Assembly: GCF_014204865.1 (NCBI RefSeq)
Contig: NZ_JACHMG010000001.1
Coordinates: 7,652,501 to 7,716,500 of the forward strand
DNA from: Amycolatopsis jiangsuensis
GTDB lineage: Bacteria > Actinomycetota > Actinomycetes > Mycobacteriales > Pseudonocardiaceae
Reading direction: 5' to 3'
Length of the DNA stretch: 64,000 nt
Under the pieces are notes generated by a model. That model saw nothing but the letters and a program-made list of their open reading frames with translations. It was not told the DNA's origin and ran no database searches. Below, one piece after another: positions 1 through 8,333 of this stretch; the stretch's first letter is position 1; each line of letters opens with the position of its first letter. A program made the position numbers and the translations under genes.

Positions 1-1
1 G

Positions 2-514
2 TGCTTCGCACTGGGCTGCCGGCTCGGGAACCAGCGGGGCATGGAGCGCATCCGCAGCATCCGCCGGCTGGACCACCGGCATCACTTCACGCTCGTCTGC
101 CAGGACTTCGCGCAGCTCGGCCAGTTCGTGCACATCGACAACACGGTGTTCCGCGCGGTCAAGGCCAGCACGCCCGGCCCGTACACCTTCATCCTGCCGG
201 CCACCAAGGAAGTGCCGCGCCGGCTGCTGCACGCCAAGAAGAAGACCGTCGGCGCACGGATCCCCGATCACCTGGTCACCCAGGCCCTGCTCACCGAGCT
301 GGGCGAGCCGATCCTTTCGAGCACGCTGCTGCTGCCCGGTTCCGGCGAACCCCTGACCCAGGGCTGGGAGATCAAGGAGGAACTCGATCACGTCCTGGAC
401 GCGGTGGTTGATTCCGGCGACTGCGGCGTGGAACCGACCACGGTGATCGACTTCTCCTCCGGCGAACCTGAAGTCGTCCGCCACGGCGCTGGTGACACGT
501 CGCGGTTCGAATGA
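2..514 (+). CDS. YciO/YrdC-type Sua5 family protein (5' partial)
   Basis: This is the C-terminal part of a Sua5/YciO/YrdC family protein; its start lies left of the window. Members bind nucleotide and RNA, and the best known make threonylcarbamoyl-AMP for tRNA t6A modification. The reading frame is open from base 2 and enters as CFALGCRLGNQRGMERI, matching the YciO-type stretch in which a glycine-rich turn precedes the ERIR helix. The segments HHFTLVCQD, TPGPYTFILPATKEVPRR and KKKTVGARIPDH are typical of the YciO branch, where the KxR-[ST]-xN region of YrdC is represented by KKKTVGARIPD. The family assignment is firm. Whether it makes threonylcarbamoyl-AMP or is a YciO paralogue of unclear role cannot be settled without the N-terminus. 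Confidence 0.85.
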   Translation, partial: CFALGCRLGNQRGMERIRSIRRLDHRHHFTLVCQDFAQLGQFVHIDNTVFRAVKASTPGPYTFILPATKEVPRRLLHAKKKTVGARIPDHLVTQALLTELGEPILSSTLLLPGSGEPLTQGWEIKEELDHVLDAVVDSGDCGVEPTTVIDFSSGEPEVVRHGAGDTSRFE

Positions 515-783
515 CTTTCGCGTCGGCCTGTGTCCGGCCCGGCCGCCTCCCCGGGGACGCCACGGTGGCCTGGTCAGGTCGCAATCCGCTCCGTCCCCGG
601 TGGTGAAGGTACGGGTCGATCGCCCGGGCCGATCGGGTCTCGTGTGAGGACCTCTCTGGGCTGTTGTGTGTTGGCTGTGCCGGACCTGGTCTGGTCGCGG
701 CGGGGAACCGATCCGGAAGGCCACGGCGACGGCCTGTCGGGCACCACGACATGTCCGGTCTCCGAGGACCAGGGGAGGGCTGT

Positions 784-2331
784 TCATACCGGAGCCGGCG
801 CGGTCGTGCAGAGGACTCGACCCATGGCTTCGGCGAGGGACACGTCCGCCCGCGAGTGCCAGGCGACGATGGCGTCGGGACGGAGCAGGAGCGCTCCGTC
901 GGCCGGGAGTCCGGTTTCGGAGAGCCAGTGAGGATCTGCGATGGTCCGGTGCTTGATGCCCAGCCGCTCGGCTTGCGCGGTCCACTCGGTGCAGGCGGGG
1001 CCGGCCAGCAGGACCAGGCCGGGTCCGGCGAGATCGAGGGGGGACGTGGTGGGGCCGAGCCATGCGTGCGGGATCCGGGTGCCCGGCCGTCCCGCCGGGG
1101 CGTAGTGATCCACGGGCGCGGGTTCGCGCCCGTCCGGGACGAACGCACCTTCGTCGTACTGCAGGCCGAAGAGGGTGGTCGACGGGTCGAAGCGGGGTCC
1201 GTCGTCACTGGTCACCGAGGCGACCATGGTGCCGAGATGGCCGCTGATCATGCTCGAGAACTCCGCGGTCGCGTAGCCGACCGGGTATCGTTCGGCGTGG
1301 TAGGTGTCGAGGAGCGCGGGATCGGCGGTTCCGCCGAGGACCGCGGCGAGTTTCCAGGCGAGGTTGGCGACGTCTCCGACCGCGGTGTTGGCTCCGGCGG
1401 CAGCGAGGGGCGGCATGACGTGGGCGGCGTCGCCGGCGAGCAGGACCCGCCCCGCGCGGTACCGGTCCGCGACGTGCATGGCCGATTCCCAGTGCATCCG
1501 GCTGAGGAGCTCGACCTCCAGGTCCGGCACTCCGACGACGGTGCGTAGCAGTTCACGCCACGCAACGGCGTCGAGCGTGTCGGAACCGGCGAAATCGGAG
1601 GTGGAGAACAGCCAGCGGTCGGTGCCGTTGACGGAGACGAATGCGCCGGATGCGACCGGGTTGGTGATCTGGCAGAGGTTGAACGGCTTGTCGCGGACGA
1701 GTTCGGTCAGATCCGCGCGAAAACACAGATCGAGGTTGTCGGCCAGATGCCCGTGGCCACTGCGCAGCACGCCGAGCGCGGTGCGGACAGGGCTGCGCGC
1801 ACCGTCGGCTCCGATGAGATAGTCGGCAGTCACCTCGTAGGAATCGCCCGTCGTCTGTCGCAGGGTGGCGATCACCCCTGTGCTGTCCTGGGTGAAGGAC
1901 ACCAGCTCGGTGGAGAATCGGACGAGGACGCCCCGCTCTTCGGCAGCGTGACGCAGCACTGGCTCCAGTGCGTCCTGGGGACACAGCACGCTGGGCGCCG
2001 GACTCAGTTCTCTCAGCTTCTCGTGCTGCGCTGCGTGTGCGCGGGCGCCTTCGGAGATCTCCGGCCAGGTTGCCTCGGCGAGCGTTGGGCCGGTCAGCAT
2101 TCCGGTGAATGCGGCGAGCGGCGCACTGGCCTTCGCGACTTCCTGCTCCAGCCCGAGCAGGCGGAACACCTCGGTGCTGCGCGAGTTGAACCGGCGTGCT
2201 TTCGGCTGCGGGGACGTGGTCGGGTGCCGCTCGACGACCATCGACTGCACTCCCTCACGGTGCAGCAGCAGCGCGGCCGTGAGTCCTGCGATGCCTCCCC
2301 CGCAGATCAGAACCGGGATTCGAGTGGTCAC
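784..2331 (-). CDS. FAD-dependent aromatic monooxygenase (PheA/TfdB, polyketide-hydroxylase type)
   Basis: A 515-residue class A flavoprotein hydroxylase, which uses NAD(P)H and O2 to hydroxylate an aromatic ring. Visible motifs are the Rossmann dinucleotide motif GGGIAG (residues 11-16), an ERH after the second strand (34-36), the DG motif GADGARS (174-180) and the GD motif AGDAAHVMPP (299-308). The C-terminal ~110 residues correspond to the thioredoxin-like domain of the aklavinone-11-hydroxylase/TfdB subgroup. The early KARRFNSRSTEVFRLLGL stretch is also characteristic of that subgroup. It is divergently transcribed from a TetR regulator whose operator-like palindrome lies in the shared 97-bp gap, so it is probably induced by its own substrate or a related antibiotic. 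It could act in detoxification or in orphan polyketide tailoring; the substrate is unknown. Confidence 0.88.
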   Translation of the reverse strand: MTTRIPVLICGGGIAGLTAALLLHREGVQSMVVERHPTTSPQPKARRFNSRSTEVFRLLGLEQEVAKASAPLAAFTGMLTGPTLAEATWPEISEGARAHAAQHEKLRELSPAPSVLCPQDALEPVLRHAAEERGVLVRFSTELVSFTQDSTGVIATLRQTTGDSYEVTADYLIGADGARSPVRTALGVLRSGHGHLADNLDLCFRADLTELVRDKPFNLCQITNPVASGAFVSVNGTDRWLFSTSDFAGSDTLDAVAWRELLRTVVGVPDLEVELLSRMHWESAMHVADRYRAGRVLLAGDAAHVMPPLAAAGANTAVGDVANLAWKLAAVLGGTADPALLDTYHAERYPVGYATAEFSSMISGHLGTMVASVTSDDGPRFDPSTTLFGLQYDEGAFVPDGREPAPVDHYAPAGRPGTRIPHAWLGPTTSPLDLAGPGLVLLAGPACTEWTAQAERLGIKHRTIADPHWLSETGLPADGALLLRPDAIVAWHSRADVSLAEAMGRVLCTTAPAPV

Positions 2332-2363
2332 GACTGCTCCTTCATGGGTCCGCCGACGCCGGT

Positions 2364-2376
2364 TGTACGTCGTACA
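2364..2376. promoter_or_regulatory. TetR operator-like palindrome TGTACG-T-CGTACA
   Basis: A perfect 6-bp inverted repeat around one central base, located between the divergent monooxygenase and TetR genes. It overlaps a plausible rightward -35 element (TTGTAC, 2363-2368), which is followed after 17 bp by a -10 hexamer TACACT (2386-2391). Binding of a repressor here would occlude the promoter of the TetR gene and could also affect the divergent monooxygenase. Autoregulation by the adjacent TetR protein is an inference from position. Confidence 0.6.
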
Positions 2377-2428
2377 TTTTTTTTATACACTGTACTCGGG
2401 ACGTGGGGCAACCGACGAGGAGGAGACC

Positions 2429-3169
2429 ATGGGAGACGCGGAGCCGAGCCCGCCGATCTGGCTGTTGCCCGAGCCGCCGGAGCGCAGCTGGGGTCTCGGG
2501 CGGATCGACATCGTGAACGCGGCGGTGCGGCTGGCCGATGTGGGAGGCGCGGACGCGCTCACCATGCGTGCCGTGGCGAAAGAACTCGGCGCTGGCACGC
2601 CGATGTCGCTCTACCGCTACGTGTACAGCAAGGACGGCTTGGTCGACCTGATGCTCGACCTAGCGAACGCTGAGGTCTCGACGCCCGAGGTGCCGGGCGC
2701 CGACTGGCGCGCCGAACTCACCACGCTGGCGCTGGAGATGTGGGAGATGACCAAACGACATCCGTGGTTCGCCCGGCTGGTGCATCAGCGCCCGCCGGCC
2801 GGTCCGCACGCGAGCCGGCGCAGCGAGTTCGTGCTGACGACCTTCGATCGGCTGGGTCAGGATCTGCCGTCGGCGCTGGGGTACACGCGGTTGATCGAGG
2901 GTTACGTCACGGGCCAGGCCCTGCAGCGCGCCGAGGAACGAGCGATGTGGCAACGCGACGACTTCGGCAGTCCGGACGACGCGCAGCAGCTCGCGCAGTC
3001 CTGGTTCGGCGACGTCGTACGTGATCCCGGGCCGTACCCGCTGCTCGGCCGGGTCCTCGAAGTGGTACTGGCAGCGGACAGCACATGGCCGGCCGAGTCA
3101 CCCGAAGATGCGCAGTTCGAACTCGGGCTCGACTGTCTGCTCGACGGGATCGCGGCTCGGCTGCAGTAG
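2429..3169 (+). CDS. TetR/AcrR family transcriptional regulator
   Basis: A 246-residue TetR-type repressor. The N-terminal helix-turn-helix occupies about residues 43-75 (ALTMRAVAKELGAGTPMSLYRYV), and the rest is a helical ligand-binding domain of the TetR_C_11-like type (FELGLDCLLDGIAARL at the end). The reading frame continues open upstream, but ATG 2429 is chosen because GAGGAG (2418-2425) precedes it closely and because translation from further upstream would begin inside the divergent gene. It is head-to-head with the FAD monooxygenase, so local control of that enzyme is the simplest hypothesis. The inducer is unknown. Confidence 0.85.
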   Translation: MGDAEPSPPIWLLPEPPERSWGLGRIDIVNAAVRLADVGGADALTMRAVAKELGAGTPMSLYRYVYSKDGLVDLMLDLANAEVSTPEVPGADWRAELTTLALEMWEMTKRHPWFARLVHQRPPAGPHASRRSEFVLTTFDRLGQDLPSALGYTRLIEGYVTGQALQRAEERAMWQRDDFGSPDDAQQLAQSWFGDVVRDPGPYPLLGRVLEVVLAADSTWPAESPEDAQFELGLDCLLDGIAARLQ

Positions 3170-4247
3170 GTCGGGCAGCTGGCTCCTTGGCGAGGGTGAA
3201 CCTGGTCCCTTGGCGAGGGTGAAGCGGAGGTGCTGCTGGCGATGACGATGTACCCGGATGGAGGGGAGGGTAGGACCGGAAGGCCGGGCGGTCGGTGATG
3301 GGCGGGTGTGGGGACGTCGCGAAGGTCCGCGCGTTCCTGGGGAGGTGGTCAACACGCAGGCGCTGGGTGCTCTGGACCGCAGGGCGGCAGCGCGGTGGTG
3401 CGTGTGCACGGCGGCGTGCCGGTGGTGACCGGTCGGCTCGAGGTACCAATGTCCGGAAGATGCTCGTCCGTTACGTGGCCACGGTCAGCAGCGAGGTACG
3501 TGGATCGTCCGAGGTGGTGAAATTTTCGGGCTCGACTCGGTTTTGCGGACGTGCCCCGTGTGGAGGTGAAAGGCCGTGTGGAGGTGAAAGGGCTGCCGGC
3601 GGGGCGCGGCGGCCTGCACCGCCGGAAGGCGGTGATGGGCGGCGGGACTCGGCGCGGTCTGAAGTCGGGCGGGGGCGGCCGCTTGGGTGTTTGCCGGACT
3701 CTGGCTGTCATCGGGAGTGCGGGGAGTGCGTTCCGCGCCTGATTTGTAGAGAGTGCGTTCCGCACTTGACTTGCAGGAGGGAGCGATCGGCTCTTGATGG
3801 GTCCGTGTGGCTTGTGATCCGTGCTGTGGCGGCTTCGGGTCCGTCGGGTTCGGGGGCTTAGTTGCGACGAGTGGGCTTACTTCGACGCCTCCATCGAAAA
3901 TGGAACGCAGCAGGCTATGTGTCCTGCGTGAGCGAGGTCGCGGGCATCCGCGATCAGGGGCCGGCCAGTGCCTCGTCGCTGGTCGCGAACAAGCGTCGGT
4001 GGGCCTTGCGGTCGCGAAGGGTGCTGGCGTCGGTAGACGGGCGGGTGGCGAAGTCCGTTACCAGTGTTTCGCTGGATACGGCGGTCCGGGATCTGAACTG
4101 TCAGCGTGCGGTCAGGCCTCGGGCGGAAGGTCGGCGAGGCTCCGGAGACGCGTTCGTGGATCGGGATCGTGAAGTGCGGCATGACCAGATCGCCCGGGGC
4201 GAGTGCGGAGTTCCTGGCTTTTCCTGGGGGAACCGCGGCCGTGCGTG
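3170..4247. other. Long stretch with no convincing gene; short direct repeats
   Basis: Open frames on both strands here lack family signatures and good ribosome binding sites. Small repeats are visible: TTGGCGAGGGTGAA occurs twice around 3185-3225, GTGTGGAGGTGAAAGG twice around 3557-3590, and GAGTGCGTTCCGC twice around 3728-3772. The last lies in the palindrome AGTGCG-TTC-CGCACT. The interval may be decayed coding sequence; I cannot identify an ancestor. Confidence 0.5.
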
Positions 4248-4985
4248 TCACAGGCCGGTGATCAGCCGGCGCAGCGAGGTGGCCAGCGCGGTGGTCTGCT
4301 GCGTCAGGTAAAAGTGCCCACCTGGGTAGGTTTCCATGGTGAATGTCCCGGTGGTGTGGTCTGCCCAGGCGCGTACATCGTCGAGCGGGGCATGCTGGTC
4401 ATCTGCGCCGGTGTGCGCGTGGATGGGCGTGCTGAGCGGGCCGCCGCCGTCCGGCCGGTAGGTCTCGATGGCGGTGTAGTCGGCGCGCAGGGCGGGAAGG
4501 ATGAGGCTGCGCAGGTCGGCGTCCCGCAGCACCTGTGGGTCGGTTCCGTCGAGCTGCTCCACCTCGGCGAGCAGCCGGTCGTCGTCCTGCAGGTGCACGT
4601 TGGCCTCAACTTGCCGGGACGGCGCCCGGCGACCGGATACGACGAGTGCGCTCGGGCCGGTTCCGCGGGCTTCCAGGCGCAGAGCGACCTCATAAGCGAT
4701 CGTGGCGCCCATGCTGTGCCCGAAGAGCACGACGGGAAGGTCGAGCCAGGGCAGCAGCGCCTGGGTGGCCCCGTCGGCAAGCTCCCGCACCGTCAGCAAC
4801 GGTGGTTCGGACAATCGGTCCTGGCGGCCGGGGTACTGCACCACGGTGACGTCAGCCGCCGGGGCGACCTCCTTCGACAGGGAATGGAAAAAGGATGCCC
4901 CGCCGCCCGCATGCGGCAGGCAGACCAGCCGGACCAGGGCATCGTCTGCCGGGTGGTAACGCCGTAACCACCGATCGTCGGTCAC
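4248..4985 (-). CDS. Type II thioesterase (alpha/beta hydrolase)
   Basis: A 245-residue type II thioesterase of the kind that removes stalled or wrong acyl groups from polyketide and nonribosomal-peptide carrier proteins. It shows the family's N-terminal [14 protein letters not shown] (20-33), YPGRQDR (51-57), the nucleophile elbow GHSMGA with Ser91, and the catalytic histidine in GGHFYL (His224). The start is GTG 4985, preceded by GAGGAGG seven bases upstream; the frame is open further upstream but without a better start. No PKS or NRPS gene is in the window, so this is an orphan or a remnant of a distant cluster. It is divergent from the Ddn-like gene across a gap containing a large palindrome. 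Confidence 0.88.
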   Translation of the reverse strand: MTDDRWLRRYHPADDALVRLVCLPHAGGGASFFHSLSKEVAPAADVTVVQYPGRQDRLSEPPLLTVRELADGATQALLPWLDLPVVLFGHSMGATIAYEVALRLEARGTGPSALVVSGRRAPSRQVEANVHLQDDDRLLAEVEQLDGTDPQVLRDADLRSLILPALRADYTAIETYRPDGGGPLSTPIHAHTGADDQHAPLDDVRAWADHTTGTFTMETYPGGHFYLTQQTTALATSLRRLITGL

Positions 4986-5220
4986 CAGGACACCTCCTCG
5001 GCGTCCGACCCTACCGGCCGGTTCGGCGCGATCGGCCGGTAGGCCACGGACAGAGACGATGTCCAGGCCGCAACGGACCGTGTGGAGATGAAGGCCTCGC
5101 CGTGGCTCGTCGAGGTCAGCGACAAGTCGATTTCCGCATTGCGAAGACCGATTGTCGAGCGAGGACGAGATTGCCGCGACAGGTGTGGTCACGAAAGGGG
5201 AGACCTGGCCACAGGGGCGC

Positions 5221-5264
5221 GGGCCACCGGAGTGTACCGGCCGGCCGGTACACCCCGGTGGCCC
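5221..5264. repeat. 44-bp near-perfect inverted repeat in a divergent promoter gap
   Basis: The inner 22 bp (5232-5253) is a perfect palindrome with arms GTGTACCGGCC and GGCCGGTACAC. The outer arms GGGCCACCGG (5221-5230) and CCGGTGGCCC (5255-5264) are also perfectly complementary, leaving a single A/C mismatch at 5231/5254. Weaker complementarity (CCACA at 5209-5213 against TTGTGG at 5275-5280) extends it further. It lies in the 425-bp gap between divergent genes, where a terminator is not expected. It may be an operator or a small palindromic mobile element. I see no other feature in 4986-5410. Confidence 0.7.
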
Positions 5265-5410
5265 GAGTTGTCCCTTGTGGACGAACGCCTCCTCCGGCCC
5301 TGCCGGTGGTCGGTGGGGTGCTCCGTCGCTGTCGGGACTGTGTCGCTGACGAGACGAACATCATCCGAATCGGTGGAATATTCACGGCCGGAAGTGGGTT
5401 GTCCATCGGC

Positions 5411-5845
5411 ATGACTGACAACTCTGTGGAGCTCAGCCCGACCGAGTGGGTGCAGGACCAGACGAAGAAGATCCTCGAGAAGGGCACGACCGAGGGCGTC
5501 GACGTGGGGGGTTTGCCCATCGTGCTGCTGACCTTGAAGGGTGCGAAGTCCGGCAAACTGCGCTACACCCCGGTGATGCGGGTGGAGCACAATGGCAGCT
5601 ACGCGGTGGTCGCTTCCAAAGGCGGCGCGGACACGCACCCGGTCTGGTACTACAACATCAAGGCCAACCCGGAGTTCCCGCTCCAGGACGGGACGGTCAC
5701 CAAAACTTACGTGGCCCGCGAGGTCGAGGGCGACGAGCGCGCGGAATGGTGGGAGCGTTCCGTTGCGGCGTTCCCGCCGTATGCCGAGTACGAGGCCAAG
5801 ACCGACCGGTTGATTCCGGTGTTCGTGCTTGACCCCAAGTCCTGA
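5411..5845 (+). CDS. Nitroreductase-family deazaflavin (F420)-dependent oxidoreductase, Ddn-like
   Basis: A 144-residue split beta-barrel protein of the DUF385/Ddn family, whose members reduce quinones or nitroaromatics with reduced F420. Diagnostic segments are [21 protein letters not shown] (about residues 35-55), followed by [20 protein letters not shown] (about 69-88), where the HP-W-YN-NP signature is intact. ATG 5411 gives a length normal for the family; the frame is open upstream but without a ribosome site. The gene stands alone, is followed closely by a strong terminator (5862-5895), and faces a thioesterase gene transcribed the other way. The physiological electron acceptor is not deducible. 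Confidence 0.85.
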   Translation: MTDNSVELSPTEWVQDQTKKILEKGTTEGVDVGGLPIVLLTLKGAKSGKLRYTPVMRVEHNGSYAVVASKGGADTHPVWYYNIKANPEFPLQDGTVTKTYVAREVEGDERAEWWERSVAAFPPYAEYEAKTDRLIPVFVLDPKS

Positions 5846-5861
5846 CGTCCGTTCTCTTCTG

Positions 5862-5895
5862 GTGCCGTCGCGGCAGTTTCCTGCTGCGACGGCAC
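5862..5895 (+). terminator. Intrinsic terminator after the Ddn-like gene
   Basis: The arms GTGCCGTCGCGGCAG (5862-5876) and CTGCTGCGACGGCAC (5881-5895) pair over 15 positions with one G-T wobble around a TTTC loop. TTTCT follows. The hairpin begins 16 bases after the stop codon of the upstream gene. Confidence 0.8.
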
Positions 5896-6019
5896 TTTCT
5901 GCGTTGAGGGACAGTCTCCGGAGTGGTGCAGTCCGCGCCCTGGGCCCGGTCGCACTTCCAACGCAGAAATCATGGCGCGGCAACGAATTCGTTTGTGCTT
6001 CTTCCGAATGACGGGCATC

Positions 6020-6334
6020 TCACGCTACCTCGTCCAGCCGCTGCCGGGGCGAATCCTGCGGACAGGAGAAGTCGAGGGGCAGCTGCTCGACCTTTCGGCG
6101 GACTCGTGCGCGACGGACGCCTGCGCGCTCGACGTCGTGTCGCGAACCGACTTCCGTTGAGTTTTCGGCGGACCGCAGCGGTGCTCGGTGCGCCACCGCG
6201 GGTGGGTGCAGGGCGAAGTGCTGCCGCTTGAGCAGATGGCGGCGCACCAGACCGGCGCGGCGGGCTCCGTCGAAGAGTGCCCTTGCCGCGCGATTGCGGG
6301 CTCGGCGGCCGGCTGGTGGTTGCGGGTGATTCAT
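6020..6334 (-). CDS. Hypothetical small basic protein (doubtful)
   Basis: A 104-codon frame starting at ATG 6334, preceded by AAAGGA about seven bases upstream, which is the only reason to consider it. The product is arginine-rich at the N-terminus (GRRARNRAARALFDGARRAGLVRR) and ends VEQLPLDFSCPQDSPRQRLDEVA. I recognise no family. The surrounding 5.9-6.8 kb region otherwise lacks genes, and overlapping frames of similar length exist on both strands, so this may be chance. Treat as a candidate only. Confidence 0.3.
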   Translation of the reverse strand: MNHPQPPAGRRARNRAARALFDGARRAGLVRRHLLKRQHFALHPPAVAHRAPLRSAENSTEVGSRHDVERAGVRRARVRRKVEQLPLDFSCPQDSPRQRLDEVA

Positions 6335-6789
6335 GCGAGATCCTTTGCCTGGAGCAACCGGCTTCGATGGCCGACGCCGGGCCCTTGCTGGGGGCTGACC
6401 GGCGCGGCACCGTTGCGGGGCTTGAGGAACGTGAGATAACGGCTGTGTCTCAAGTGGAGATCGGTCTGGTGGCGCTCAACTGTTCGGGGGGCTCGGCGAG
6501 TTTCTGCTCCGGCTCTGTCCGCGGATGTCTGCTCGCGGATGTCCACTGTGGGCCGGCGGATGATCGCGCGGGATGTTCACCAGGTCGCGCCCTCCCGGTG
6601 AGCGGGAGCTGGTGCGGTGACGAGGTGGTGGCCGTCGTTGCAGCTCGACGTTTCCGCTGGTGACCACGCTGCGTTCGCCGGATCGGGCGTACACCCGAGG
6701 GCTTGTCCGACCCAAGAGGGTGGGGCCTTCGCTGCCGTCGCCGAATGTGGACCGTATCCGGACCGGCAGGCCGTCGCCGCCCGAGTTCG
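6335..6789. other. No recognisable gene
   Basis: I see no family-assignable coding frame and no repeat of note between the doubtful small frame and the tRNA terminator. Short open frames here have no ribosome binding sites. Confidence 0.5.
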
Positions 6790-6817
6790 CCCCTGGTCAG
6801 ATTGCTCTGACCAGGGG
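6790..6817 (-). terminator. Hairpin terminator downstream of tRNA-Arg
   Basis: Perfect 11-bp stem CCCCTGGTCAG / CTGACCAGGGG with a six-base loop. It starts six bases beyond the tRNA 3' end in the direction of tRNA transcription. No U-tract follows on that strand. Confidence 0.7.
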
Positions 6818-6822
6818 CTTTG

Positions 6823-6896
6823 TGCCCCCGGCAGGACTCGAACCTGCGACCTAGAGATTAGAAGGCTCTTGCTCTGTCCAGCTGAGCTACGAGGGC
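6823..6896 (-). tRNA. tRNA-Arg (anticodon TCT)
   Basis: The minus strand folds as a cloverleaf. The acceptor arms are GCCCTCG and CGGGGGC, the D-arm GCTCAGCTGGACAGAGC, the anticodon loop CTTCTAA carrying TCT, and the T-arm CAGG-TTCGAGT-CCTG with the invariant TTCGA. The 31-39 position of the anticodon stem is a C-T mismatch, which I recall as normal in actinobacterial tRNA-Arg(TCT). The CCA end is not encoded. A strong hairpin follows immediately. Confidence 0.95.
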
Positions 6897-7467
6897 CCGG
6901 CTGGCGACGGCTGCTCTGTACCAGCTTAGTCATCGCCATTCTCTCGATCGTTTGACACCTTCGGATCGTTTCAGGTTCGTGCCTTCGGATTCGCGGTTCG
7001 CGCGGGAGATCGTGGCCGCGCCGGTGCGTGGCGCGCTGTGGACCCGGGGGCGACGGCTGCGCGGGAATGTGCCGTGTCGTGCAGTGAGTGGCGGGTCGGT
7101 CGCACTGGGTGCCTCCTCTGAGCGGCTGGGACGGGCTGTGGTGACCACGTGTGCCCGGCGGCTGACCGAAAGGAACGTGGTGGGCGCTTCGGCGGTGTGG
7201 TCTGGTCGGCTTGAGTACTCGTTCGAGTGGGTTGGATCGTGGGCTTCTGAGGGGAGCGATGGTTGACCGGCTAACTGCTGCAGGCTGGCCGGGCGGTGTG
7301 GGCCGGTGCTGGAGGGAGGGTGGGGCGGCTACGGCGTCGGGTGCTGAGTGGCGTGAGGTGTCGAGGTGTAGGGGCTTGGTGAGGTCGCGAAGGTATGGGT
7401 GTTGCCGGTGCCCGGCGTGTGGAAGTCAGCCTTGTGAAGCCGGGGTGCGCGCCGGATGTGGTCTGGG
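6897..7467. other. No recognisable gene
   Basis: This interval upstream of the tRNA (for minus-strand transcription) must hold the tRNA promoter, which I cannot place with confidence. The longer open frames within it read as low-complexity Arg/Gly/Val-rich sequence without ribosome sites and are not called. Confidence 0.5.
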
Positions 7468-7588
7468 CCTCGCCTCTCGGGCCCTGGGTCGGGGGCCGGG
7501 GCCCGAGAGGCGAGGGGTTGGGTGCCCGTGGGTGCGGCGGGGGCGGGAAGCGCGCCCACGGGCTGGGGCCGCTCGGGGGCGCGGCCCC
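7468..7588. repeat. Three consecutive strong hairpins
   Basis: First, a perfect 17-bp stem: 7468-7484 with 7499-7515 (arms begin CCTCGCCTC and end GAGGCGAGG). Second, GCCCGTGGG (7524-7532) with CCCACGGGC (7555-7563), extendable by GCG/CGC across a wobble. Third, GGGGCCGC (7565-7572) with GCGGCCCC (7581-7588). They lie just downstream of the minus-strand I36-type gene, so they may form a terminator array for it. Confidence 0.7.
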
Positions 7589-7656
7589 CGGGCCCGGCGA
7601 ACGGCCGCGAGTCGACTCGGCCTGGAGCGGGGCGGTTCGGCGGTCCCGGTCTCGGA

Positions 7657-8148
7657 CTACTCCCAGATCTTCACGGCGCGGACCACGAACGGGGCCTGCG
7701 GAACATACGTACCGCCACCCGGATAGGTGGTGAAGTCACCCTCGGTCGAACAGTCCGGGCCTTGATAGATCGTGACGTCACGGCTCATCCGGTTGCCGAA
7801 CGAATGAGCCGCGAAGCCGTCCGGAAGGGGAATGCAGTCACCGGGGTTGGCGGTGCGCAGGTCGTAGTTCTGGGCGGTTCCGGAATAGTTCTCGTCTCCC
7901 CATAGGCAGAATTCGCCGACAGCGCACGACGGTGCGGTGCTGGGTGGGGTGGGCTGGCTGGACGCGGCAGCTGGATGGCGCGGGGTGGCTTGGGCCGCTC
8001 CCGCGCCGGCGAGAATGCCGCCGCTCGCGAGGAGTCCGGCGGTCACCACGGAAAGAATTTGCGGCATGCGCGAGGGCATTGTGCGGTGCGATGGGATCGC
8101 CGGGTGGCCGGGGAACGCGGGAATGGCTGAGCGCAGGCGTCGCAACAT
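7657..8148 (-). CDS. Secreted peptidase inhibitor family I36 protein
   Basis: A 163-residue predicted exported protein. After a basic N-region, a hydrophobic stretch ILSVVTAGLLASGGILAGAG ends in AAQA-TP, giving a signal-peptidase site after residue 54. The mature part resembles SMPI-type (I36, beta/gamma-crystallin-like) inhibitors: CAVGEFCLWGDENYSG near its start, paired cysteines, and a strand-rich NRMSRDVTIYQGPDC pattern. ATG 8148 is selected because GGGGGAG lies about eight bases upstream; inner ATGs at residues 24 and 28 would give a more ordinary signal peptide length. The upstream region carries a nest of inverted repeats including two DnaA-box sequences, and hairpins lie downstream. 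The target protease is unknown. Confidence 0.8.
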   Translation of the reverse strand: MLRRLRSAIPAFPGHPAIPSHRTMPSRMPQILSVVTAGLLASGGILAGAGAAQATPRHPAAASSQPTPPSTAPSCAVGEFCLWGDENYSGTAQNYDLRTANPGDCIPLPDGFAAHSFGNRMSRDVTIYQGPDCSTEGDFTTYPGGGTYVPQAPFVVRAVKIWE

Positions 8149-8246
8149 CGTGATAACTCCCCCTCTGGGCGCGGCCGGGGTGGCCGCGGTGGAAATCGGT
8201 GTGGGTTCCACGATGGCGGGTGGAAGGGGGTTTGTCTGCAGGGAAT

Positions 8247-8303
8247 ACTACTTCTGTGGACAAGTAGTCGTGCTTAACTCGAATGGGAACGAGTTGTCCA
8301 CAG
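8247..8303. promoter_or_regulatory. Nested inverted repeats with two TTGTCCACA boxes
   Basis: CTGTGGACAA (8254-8263) and TTGTCCACAG (8294-8303) form a perfect 10-bp inverted pair. Each contains TTGTCCACA, the preferred DnaA box of high-GC actinomycetes such as Streptomyces. Interleaved with them are ACTACTT (8247-8253)/AAGTAGT (8262-8268) and AACTCG (8276-8281)/CGAGTT (8290-8295). The cluster lies 99-155 bp upstream of the I36-type gene and 22 bp before the insertion sequence. Confidence 0.6.
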
Positions 8304-8333
8304 ATCGGTGAACGGTCTTGCTAAGAGCGTGTC

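Noticed and set aside
3862..4311. Open frames on both strands in the 3.2-4.2 kb gap (about 149 and 124 codons)
   Set aside because: No ribosome site, no recognisable family and amino-acid composition unlike neighbouring proteins.
7211..7726. Gly/Arg-rich plus-strand frame running into the I36-type gene
   Set aside because: It crosses three hairpins and enters the antisense of a clear secreted-protein gene; composition reflects GC content only.
8255..8302. Replication origin
   Set aside because: Only two DnaA boxes, no AT-rich unwinding region, and no dnaA/dnaN neighbours.
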